Shown here one piece after another: positions 56,170-64,000 of a DNA stretch of 64,000 bases (position 1 is the first letter of the stretch; each line of letters begins with the position of its first letter). Source of the DNA: Eleusine coracana subsp. coracana (lineage: Eukaryota; Streptophyta; Magnoliopsida; Poales; Poaceae); the NCBI GenBank assembly GCA_032690845.1, contig CM064417.1, forward strand, positions 19,002,501 to 19,066,500, given 5' to 3'. Both the position numbers and the translations under genes were made by a program. The notes below the pieces were generated by a model. It did no database searches and had not been told where the DNA came from. It worked only from the letters and a program-made list of their open reading frames with translations.

Positions 56170-57340
56170 TATTTCCAACTTCTACGAATGAGCCACAACC
56201 TTTATACCAATTCTCTGCTCCGAAGGGCGAATTTTGTGAGCCACCTCCCTCTGCGAACCTAATTCGTGCATCTGGCTATGAACTCTGCCCTAGCTTTATA
56301 GCCATGGTTCGGGAGCAATCCTTCTCTGATCTTGACCATGAAAACCAATACCACCATCTGCTAGAGTTTGAGCAATTGAGCTCGTGTCCGATGATTTTTC
56401 GGGCATGACACAAGAAACCTTAAAGTGGCAATTGTTTCCTTTTTCTCTCGCAGAGAAAGCGAAACAATGGTACACTCATACCGTAGGAAGTGTGAACGGT
56501 GATTGGATAGAACTAGTAGACAAATTTTGTCTTGCTTTCTTTCCTTTATCCCGTATCGCATCTCTGTGAAGGGAAATCCTCTGCTTTCAGTAGCATGAGA
56601 AGGAATCCATAGGTGCAGCCTGGGCCTGATTTTTTATCTTAATTCAGCTCGGCCCGGAATTGTCTATACCCGACCATGTGTTTTTATAACACTTTTGTCT
56701 GGGTCTTAACAAGGAGTCTGCCCTATATCTTGATATCTCCGCTGGAGGTTCATTTGCACACAAGACCATGATAGAATGTTAGGACCTTCTAGATCGTATT
56801 CTAGAAAACACTTCCTTTATCGAGCACCTTTCTGAACCACCAAAAGATGACGTTAAGACTAGCTGCGAGGAAACCTCTTTAGCAGAACCCAAGCCTTCAC
56901 CTTGTTTATCCCAAGATTCAACTATTGAGCCCTTGCCCGAACCATGAACACCAAGGGAGGAAGAAATTCCGCCTTTGGAGTTCACTTTTGAATTCAAGGA
57001 TAATCTATTTGATGACTTTGGGAATACCTCAAATTACTGCTGTGAGAAGAAGCCTTCTGTACCTTCTTCCCTCGCCGATCCCCTCAAAGAACACTTCCTA
57101 AAGGAGAGCGTGAAGGAGTTAACCTCCATTCTAAGTGATGAATGGTTGTGGGAAGTTGAGAATTCTCCTAATATTCTTCGGATTAGTTCACCCCCTTCAA
57201 CTATTCGTCTTCAAATAAGGAGGACCGATGTAGATTCTTTTTATAATCCCATGATCGGAGCAAACATAATGTCTGATTACCTTGCTTTCGCCCTCCTAGG
57301 CGATGAACCTTTAGCCCCGACCAATAAATGCTTCTAGAGC
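56170..57340 (+). pseudogene. Athila-5 gag
   Basis: Begins near 56185 without a clear ATG: NLIRASGYELCPSFIAMVRE and HHLLEFEQLSSC. A frame shift at about 56395 is followed by MTQETLKWQLFPFSLAEKAK, QWYTHTVGSVNGDWIELVDK and FFPLSRIASL. A TGA at 56567 (CGA decay) and several later stops break it. The spacer is rich in Pro/Glu/Ser (EPKPSPCLSQDSTIEPLPEP). The 3' part (56975-57337) reads the retropepsin-like region with NPMIGANIMSDYLA; DTG-type Asp motifs are not clear. No zinc knuckle identified. Confidence 0.8.
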
Positions 57341-57365
57341 CAGTCTGGTGCTATCCTAGAAGGAT

Positions 57366-58220
57366 ATGGGATTATACCAAAACGTGACTGTTAGGCACGG
57401 AGATGTCGAGGACATCCTAGATTTCGATGTTTACGAAGTCTATGACTTTGATCTTTTGATCGGACATTCTTTAGAGAAACTTCTCTTAGATATCCCTCCA
57501 CTAGGAAACCTTGACATAAAACTCGGGAGAGACACCCTTTCAGTTCCGTTTGTTCAAGCAAAAAATTCTTTAGTGGAACCTCGTCCTGAGTGTGAGCCAG
57601 TTGAAGAAGTGATGGCCATTCTCCCCTTTGACTCTCCTGATTCTATCCTTGAGCAAGGAGCGGAGAATTTTGTAGAGGAGGAGGATGAAATGCAAGAAAT
57701 CTTTGAACTCCCCAAAGAAAGCTTACCATCACGGCCTGCAATTGAGCTTAAACCTTTGCCCCCAGGCCTACGCTACGCTTTCCTAAATGACGACATAGAG
57801 GCCCCCGTCATCATAAGTGACAAACTGTCTAATGAAGAAACCAATAGACTCATAGCCGTCTTAGAAAAGCATCGCTCTGCCCTTGGCTACTCACTCCAAG
57901 ACCTTAAAGGGATTAGTCCTGCTCTTTGCGCCCATCGCATTCCCCTTGACCCTGAATGCTTCCCTTCTAGGGAGCCCCAAAGGAGGCTAAACAACGCAAT
58001 GCGAGAGGTAGTAAAGAAGGAGGTCTTGAAACTCCTTCATGTCGGTATTATTTATCCTGTGCCATATAGTGAGTTGGTTAGCCCTGTTCAGGTAGTGCCT
58101 AAGAAGGGAGGCATGACGGTAGTTAGGAACAACAAAAATGAGTTGATTCCACAACGAACCATCACAGGATGGAGGATGTGCATTGATTATAGGAAACTCA
58201 ACAAGGATGTACAGAGATGA
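57366..58220 (+). pseudogene. Athila-5 protease end and RT N-terminus
   Basis: 284-codon open frame: DFDLLIGHSLEKLLLDIPPL (protease C-terminal part), an acidic linker (FVEEEDEMQEIFELP), LKPLPPGLRYAFLNDD, then RT entry (HRIPLDPECFPSREPQRRLN, VSPVQVVPKKGGMTV, GWRMCIDYRKLNKD). Stops at 58218 through a frame change; RT continues in the frame starting at 58217. Confidence 0.85.
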
Positions 58221-60544
58221 AGGATCATTTTCCGCTCCCCTTCATTGTTGAAAGTAAGACCACCTTTACGTGTCCTTATGGAATTTACGCGTATCGACGT
58301 ATGTCTTTCGGGTTATGCAATGCACCCACATCATTCCAAAGGTGCATGATGTCCATTTTCTCTGACATGATCGAGGAAATTATGGAAGTTTTCATGGACG
58401 ACTTTTCTGTCTATGGAAAAACTTTTGATCACTGTCTCGAGAATTTGGACAAGGTCTTACAAAGGTGTCAAGAGAAGGACCTAGTGCTTAACTAGGAGAA
58501 GTGCCACTTCATGGTCCGAGAGGGCATCGTTCTAGTACATCTTGTGTCCGAGAGGGGGATATAGGTGGATAAGGCAAAGATAGAAGTTATAGAATAGTTG
58601 CCACCTCCAGCTAACGTTAAGGGGATCCGAAGCTTTCTGGATCATGCGGGGTTCTACAGGCGCTTTATAAAAGATTTTTCTCAAATCTCTAGACCGCTCA
58701 CGAGCCTGTTAGCTAAGGATGTTCCCTTTGATTTCGATGATGAGTGCCTTAAAGCTTTTAATACCCTTAAGAAGGCGCTCATCTCAACTCCAATCATCCA
58801 ACCCCCTGATTGGATGCTGCCATTCGAAATCATGTGTGATGCTAGTGATTATGCCATTGGGGCCGTCCTGGGTCAAACCAAGGATAAGAAGCATCACGCA
58901 ATAGCCTACGCTAGCAAAACCTTGTCAGGAGCTCAACTTAATTATGCAACAACTGAAAAAGAGCTCCTTGCTATTGTTTTTGCTATCGATAAGTTCAGAT
59001 CTTATTTAGTTGGAGCAAAGGTTATTGTTTACTCTGACCATGCTGCATTAAACTACTTGCTTACTAAACAAGATGCTAAACCAAGGCTAATTAGATGGAT
59101 TCTTCTACTCCAAGAATTTTACCTTGAGATCAGAGATAAGAAAGGAGTAGAAAATTCTATAGCAAATCATTTGTCTCGTATGCAAGTCACTAACATGCAG
59201 AAGTTACCCATAAACGACTTCCTACGAGACGACATGCTGCTGAAAGTGATGGACTCCAACCCCTGGTATGCAAACATTGTGAACTTCATGGTTTCAGGGT
59301 ATGTACCACCAGGGGAGAACAAGAAGAAGCTCATCTAAGAGAGTAGATTGCATTTGTGGGATGATCCGTACCTCTATAGGGTCTGTGCAGACAAACTATT
59401 GAGAAGATGTGTGCCAACAACTGAAGCAACCAAGATCATCGAGAAGTGTCATGCAGCTCCATATGGCGGGCACTATGGTGCATTCCGTACACAGGCAAAA
59501 ATCTAGCAGAGTGGGTTCTTTTGGCCAACCATGTATGAAGACACAAGAGAATTCATTCAAAGATGCTAGAGATGCTAGAAGCATGGAAGCATCACTGCTC
59601 GAGATGCAATGACACTGACATACAACCTTCAAGTGGAACTATTTGATGTCTGGGGCATTGACTTCATGGGACCCTTCCCAAAGTCCTACGACAGTGAGTA
59701 CATCTTGGTGGTTGTTGACTATGTGTCCAAATGGGTAGAAGTTATGCCTTGTCGAGCGGCCGACACCAAGCATGCCTGCAAGATGTTCCATGAGGTTATC
59801 TTCCCTCGTTTTGGAATACCTAGGATGGTGATAAGTGATGGAGGGTCTCATTTCATTGATAAGACCTTTCGAAGCTTTTTGAAGTAGCTTGGAGCCCAGC
59901 ACAATATTGCAACACCATACCATCCTCAGACAAGTGGCCAAGCAGAAACATCCAACAAGCAAATGAAGAATATTCTGCAGAAGATGGTCCAAGAGATTGG
60001 AAAAGGTTGGAAGTTAAAGTTACCTGACGCACTTTGGGCATATAAAACTCTAATTGACATGTCACCTTATCAGCTTGTCTATGGGAAAACATGCCACTTG
60101 CCAGTTGAGTTGGAGCATCGAGCACACTGGGCCATCCAAAAGTGGAACATGAACCTAGATGAAGCCGAACGGCATAGAAAAATGCAGATATCTGAGCTAG
60201 AAGAATGGAGAAGCAAAGCCTATCATAGTGCCAAGACATATAAAGAAAAGACTAAGAGATGGCACGACGAGAAGATAAAGATAAAAAAATTCAAGCAAGG
60301 TGATAAGGTGTTGCTCTTCAATTCTAGAGTGAAGCTTTTTGGGCATGGGAAGCTTAGAAGTAAGTGGGAAGGGCCTTTCACCGTCGTTGACGCCGCCTCA
60401 CACAGAGCAGTCACAATCAAGAACGACGATGGCAACCACTTTAAGGTAAATGGCCAATGCCTAAAAGATTTCTTACAACCCGATAAAATTGTAGATGAAG
60501 ATGTAGATGTTATTGAATTAATTGACTTCAATGCATTACCATAA
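58217..60544 (+). pseudogene. Athila-5 RT, RNase H and integrase; RT motif A deleted
   Basis: One frame to 60544 with stops at 58493, about 58561, 58595, 59336, 59504, 59568, 59577 and 59885, most explained by CAG or TGG to TAG. RT: KDHFPLPFI joins directly to SKTTFTCPYG at about 58247; about 30 residues including the motif A Asp are absent. FMDDFS (58391-58405) is kept. RNase H: MCDASDYAIGAVLGQ, TTEKELLAIV, SDHAALNYL. Integrase: zinc finger, Asp 59660-59662, Asp 59837-59839, Glu 59945-59947 (D,D-35-E intact), then a basic C-terminal part with KWEGPFTVVDAASHRAV. No chromodomain. Confidence 0.9.
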
Positions 60545-60660
60545 CTCTACTTGCTTCATCTTCAAACTTCCTTAGATATGTGACTCTCCGGCAGTCATAC
60601 CGGTAGAGTTTTTGCTTCCACTTGTTTGTCTGTTTTGAATAAAGATGCAGGTCAAGGAAC

Positions 60661-60673
60661 AAGTGTGGGGGAG
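60661..60673 (+). promoter_or_regulatory. First polypurine tract (internal) of Athila-5
   Basis: AAGTGTGGGGGAG, identical to 62001-62013 next to the LTR, and 117 bp after the pol stop. Parallel to 14467 in Athila-1. Confidence 0.6.
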
Positions 60674-62000
60674 GCTTTCGGGAACATCGACACACAAACA
60701 GAGAAAAGCACCTCAAACACGTGCAACAAGATGCAACAAAGAGCAAGACGTCAAAGAGCGAGGCCATTTGGCCCAAAAGCAAGTCGACCGACCCCATGGT
60801 CGGGCGACCCAATCCTGGCACCTCTCGGCCTCCTCTTTCTTTAGAACGCTGGTTTGCACGTCCAATCCCTTATCCTCCCTAATTTTTGAGTTGAATTTAC
60901 GTTAGCATAATTATTAAAATCAACTCAAAATAAAATTTTTTTGAATCTTGTGTATCTCCATGATCATGCTTCAATTTGGTTGACTTGCATGCTCCTTATT
61001 CCTAATTCATATACCTGTTGTTCATGAAAAATATATTTGGAAAGCATGTCACCTAGGTTGTTGACTTATGAGATATGGTTTGAGAAATGAAATCTTGCTC
61101 TTATGCTTATGTACTTGGGAATTTTGTAAAAAGATGCCTACTCCTCAATGACGTAATTTTCCTACCAAAGCCATATGATGATTTTCTTGAGAAACCTTAT
61201 ACATATGTTGCTTGTAGTTTCATTGAACTTTGTCAAATTCTTGTGACCCCAGTATGAAACTAGTTATGTTTTATTGATTAAGATCATGTGCACACCCACC
61301 ATCATATTGCTAAACTTCAACAATGGGAGACAGCACTATCATCTTTCACTGCCACTTCATAAACCACTCTATTTTTTTTTCATGATCTCTCTAAATATTT
61401 ATGCAAAAGAGACATGGCCTAAAAAAAAGGAAAGAAGAAAGAAAGAGAAAAAGAGATAGCCATGTTCTCTACAGTGAATCAATCAAAAGAGAGAGAGGCC
61501 ATTTCAAATAGGAGTATCCATTATCCATCATCCATTCCATCCATAGGTGTGTGCACATGTTTGGTCATAATTCATAACTTGATTTCTCTATGGATCCAGT
61601 CTTTGACTTAGTAATATATGACACTCCAGTATGCCTGCTTTTGTCCCTTACCCTGGGCTCCACATAAGCCAAAAAAAATTAGAGGTAGGATGAAAAAGGC
61701 AAAGTCAAGTGCCTTGGTTAGGAAAATACACATTGAGTGCCTTGAGAGAATCATTTGAGGAGTATGGCTATGCTTTTTTTGAAAAAAATCTTTTTGAAAA
61801 CCCAAGTTACATAGCAGAAGGAGGCAAGTAATCTGAAGTCAAGACTGTTCCATTCGTCAACCCACTAAGGTGACATGATAGACACCTACATATTCATGGA
61901 TACAAGTATGATATGGAATAATTTGCATGCTAGTATTGTACCATAGGAAGTTATGATTATACTTAGTCTTTTGTTCTTTACTCGAGGATGAGCAAAGGCT
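60674..62000 (+). other. Athila-5 conserved 3' non-coding region
   Basis: No credible ORF. Shares its ordered landmarks with 14481-15861 of Athila-1, including the A/G-rich run at 61420-61450, GAGTATCCA, CTCCACATAAGCC and GGATGAGCAAAGG. Confidence 0.65.
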
Positions 62001-62015
62001 AAGTGTGGGGGAGCT
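62001..62015 (+). promoter_or_regulatory. Athila-5 polypurine tract
   Basis: AAGTGTGGGGGAGCT directly before LTR start TGTTGACGG at 62016. Confidence 0.85.
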
Positions 62016-62315
62016 TGTTGACGGTCCATAAGTGCTAAATATGACCGTCATTTGCTTGCATAAAAACTACAAAATAAATAACCAACTAGTGGTAGGAGTT
62101 TATTACTAACAAATTGCACAAGTTTTGGTGATTATGTGTATGTAGGTGATTTACCATGGAGTATTAATAAAACACAAGTAATTAAGGGAGAAAACACACC
62201 TTTAGCCAATCAGGAGAGAGCACATGGATTGAAGGGCACATCTAGGATGAGGACCCACCTGGCAGCCACGCTGAGGAAGCACAAGCCAGGAGGGCCCAGC
62301 CACAGGTCGGCTGAC

Positions 62316-63216
62316 TGATGAGTACATCACACTCATGGATACACACAACAATCCTCCCACTAAGATGAAAGTTCATGTGCATCACCTGAAATTACAGGTG
62401 AGATCGTTTCTAATGTTTTTATTATGTGGTTTTGAGAATAGATTGCTACCTAATAAATTAATTGTTGTTAGAAACCATGGAGATGATGATGAGATAGCTG
62501 GGGAGGTGATTGGAGACGTGATGGGCCAGCAAGGACGTCCAAGCCAAGGTGGAGGCCCAATCAAAACCGACTTCGAGTCTGTTTCGGAGCCCAGGACCAG
62601 TCTGCACTAAAACGGACGGCCAGGACGCATACGGACTCGAATTTGGACGTTCTATATATGCCTGGAAAGATAACGAAAAGAACTTTCCAACCCAACTGCT
62701 CCCATGTCAAAATTCGTCCCGACTCGTTGAAAATCACCGAAACAAATCGACTTCCAGAATCTGTCCTGGTGCTGCGATACCGTAATCGGTCTTTGGGCCA
62801 TGTATCGAGTTGAGCCCACTTAGGGCTGCGTCCAGGGGGTCTTGCACGACCCTAGGGTCCTCATATACAGCCGCCACCTCTTCACTAGGGTTTGGGTTTT
62901 GCTTAGATCAATTCTGTTCATAAACAGTTTTGCCGTTCATCGGTTTGTGAGACCCCAACTTTGAGAGTTTAATCATACATCTGCAATTGTATTGCATTCT
63001 TCGTTGTTCTTGCTTGTGTTCTTGATTCGCAGGCAGGGATTAGCCTTCTCGGCGAGGTCAATCGTCTTTGGACGGTTGATAACCAGAGGAGACGTCGTGC
63101 TGCGATTGCGGGGTTTAGAACGTGCTGTTCTGAAGCCGGATCGATTTGTGTGTCGCCTCCGACCAAATCAACTTATCAAGAACCTTTTGGAAGATCGGGA
63201 ACCCTTGTTCACATCA
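62316..63216 (+). mobile_element. CRM-like solo LTR (CRM-d), diverged
   Basis: 901 bp, TGATGAGTACATCACACTC...TTCACATCA. The flanks CTGAC (62311-62315) and CCTAC (63217-63221) are not a clean duplication, and extra bases flank it relative to the 5' LTR. More diverged than copies b and c (TATA changed to CATATA), so older or from another subfamily. Confidence 0.72.
62335..62610 (+). CDS. LTR-encoded peptide of CRM-d
   Basis: 91 codons, MDTHNNPPTKMKVHVHHLKL, then QVRSFL and a Gly/Gln-rich tail ending GGPIKTDFESVSEPRTSLH. Homologous to 51972-52268, but the TRARARQLNLEV part has changed. Same caution: a relic of a polyprotein end. Confidence 0.4.
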   Translation: MDTHNNPPTKMKVHVHHLKLQVRSFLMFLLCGFENRLLPNKLIVVRNHGDDDEIAGEVIGDVMGQQGRPSQGGGPIKTDFESVSEPRTSLH

Positions 63217-64000
63217 CCTACCCCCCTAGGTCGGCCGACTCAGGCCTGCGCCCTTTTCTCCTGGGCTTGCACGTGGAGGCTCCTGGATGATCCCTGAAGG
63301 CGGTAGGCAGGGTCTTTCTTGGCGGTTACTCCCCTTTGCCGACTTATAGAGGTTATAAATAGGTGGGTGTGGCTTCACACTCACATACACAAGAAGAGAA
63401 ACACTTGAGCTCCACTCAAAAAAGTGAAGCACTACCTCCTTAGTGCTTAGAGAATAGGGAGAGAGTGAGGGGTAGTTCGGGGAAGTGCCGGCCTATCGGC
63501 ACTCTTCCCTAATCTTGTACCTCGACGGAGTCTTGCCATTTCAAGTAAGTCTTTAGGATTCTTCTATGGTATTGTTCCTTAAGATGTGCTGTTTACATGC
63601 TTACGGGTTCATCGTTCGTAATTGAATGCTGTAGTCTTTGATCAAGATTTGAGTAGTAATTCGTAGCATAGGCGTGGTGTCTAGGCTATATATTACCTTT
63701 GATTGCCGCGTGCTCCACGGATTGAAGAGATAGACGGCAGGTGGTGACAGCCCTATCTGTCCTTAGTAACCCTCCACGTTCGGGTATGTCGTAGAGCTGT
63801 AGATCGGAACGTCCTGGCAGACCAGGGGGAAGCCGGCGCCCGAAGTAAGCAGTAGTGTTCGACCTTACCTTGTCCTTGGTCTAATCCATCCTAGAATCCT
63901 CTCTACCCTCGCCTACCATATTCTTGTTGTCCCTGGACGAACCCGATTCTTTGATAGTCCACAGACGTTCCCCGTCAATTTCGATACCCTTGGAATACTC

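Larger units (their letters stand above)
54912..64000 (+). mobile_element. Athila-5: near-complete Athila element (right end outside window)
   Basis: Plus strand: LTR, tRNA-Asp PBS, gag, protease, RT, RNase H, integrase, two polypurine tracts bracketing a 1.3-kb non-coding region, and a 3' LTR interrupted by CRM-d and leaving the window about 70 bp before its end. Inserted in Sire-6 gag (left flank CAGCT). It lacks the large extra ORF seen in Athila-1. Confidence 0.9.
62016..64000 (+). repeat. Athila-5 3' LTR, interrupted by CRM-d, end outside window
   Basis: Matches the 5' LTR: 62016-62300 corresponds to 54912-55240 (lacking about 45 bp around 62235), and 63230-64000 to 55245-56005. Some 70 bp of the LTR remain beyond the window. 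Contains TATA at 63354-63362 and AGGTGGTGACAGCCCT at 63739-63754. Confidence 0.88.

Noticed and set aside
62311..63221. Clean TSD for CRM-d
   Set aside because: CTGAC and CCTAC differ at two of five positions and the flanks have extra bases compared with the 5' LTR.
1..64000. CRISPR arrays, tRNA or rRNA genes, bacterial-type operons
   Set aside because: None seen. Regular short repeats are LTR palindromes with irregular spacers, and tRNA-like matches are only primer-binding sites.

Overview
This is plant nuclear DNA, almost certainly from a grass (Poaceae) and by inference a panicoid such as the sorghum, sugarcane or maize group. Essentially everything recognisable is LTR retrotransposon. 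Lineage calls rest on domain motifs, primer-binding sites, LTR termini and palindromes read by eye; no database search was run. I find no intact host gene, no rRNA, tRNA or CRISPR array. The only host-gene trace is a broken, intron-bordered fragment of ribosomal protein eS24.

Five lineages are nested in one another. (1) Athila-type Ty3/gypsy: Athila-1 (519 to about 17455, +, interrupted), Athila-2 (24644-28303, +, deleted), Athila-3 (28335-32113, -, composite), Athila-4 (33848-38142, +, TSD GGTAT) and Athila-5 (54912 to beyond the window, +, best preserved). (2) Sirevirus-type Ty1/copia: Sire-1 (647-8897, -, TSD GACAG, no pol), Sire-2 (17515-21769, +), Sire-3 (21770-24643, -, pol only), Sire-4 (25971-27385, -, solo LTR, TSD GGCAT), Sire-5 (32114-43728, +) and Sire-6 (50556-54911, -). 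(3) A Tat-lineage Ty3/gypsy element, Tat-1 (43729 to about 49200, -), with the second, archaeal-type RNase H. (4) Four solo or partial LTRs of about 0.9 kb resembling centromeric CRM/CRR retrotransposons (1-518, 34740-35661, 51953-52876, 62316-63216). (5) A poorly defined 3.1-kb low-copy segment (about 9756-12855) carrying the eS24 fragment.

Insertion order can be read from the junctions. Sire-1 sits in an Athila-1 gag. Sire-4 sits in the Athila-2 integrase. Athila-4 landed inside the primer-binding site of Sire-5. Tat-1 landed in the 3' LTR of Sire-5. Athila-5 landed in the gag of Sire-6. CRM-like LTRs landed in Athila-1, Athila-4, Sire-6 and Athila-5, so they are among the youngest layers. 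Most were reduced to solo LTRs. This pattern suggests a centromeric or pericentromeric location.

No autonomous element appears intact. Coding regions carry stops typical of C-to-T decay (CAG to TAG, CGA to TGA), frameshifts and deletions that remove catalytic parts: RT motif A in Athila-5, the integrase catalytic Glu and the RNase H core in Sire-5. The most interesting signals are non-coding: paired identical polypurine tracts in two Athila elements, tandem palindrome arrays in Athila-3 and Athila-4, conserved LTR blocks shared by diverged Athila LTRs, and a Sirevirus that has lost pol but carries an unidentified 3' ORF.
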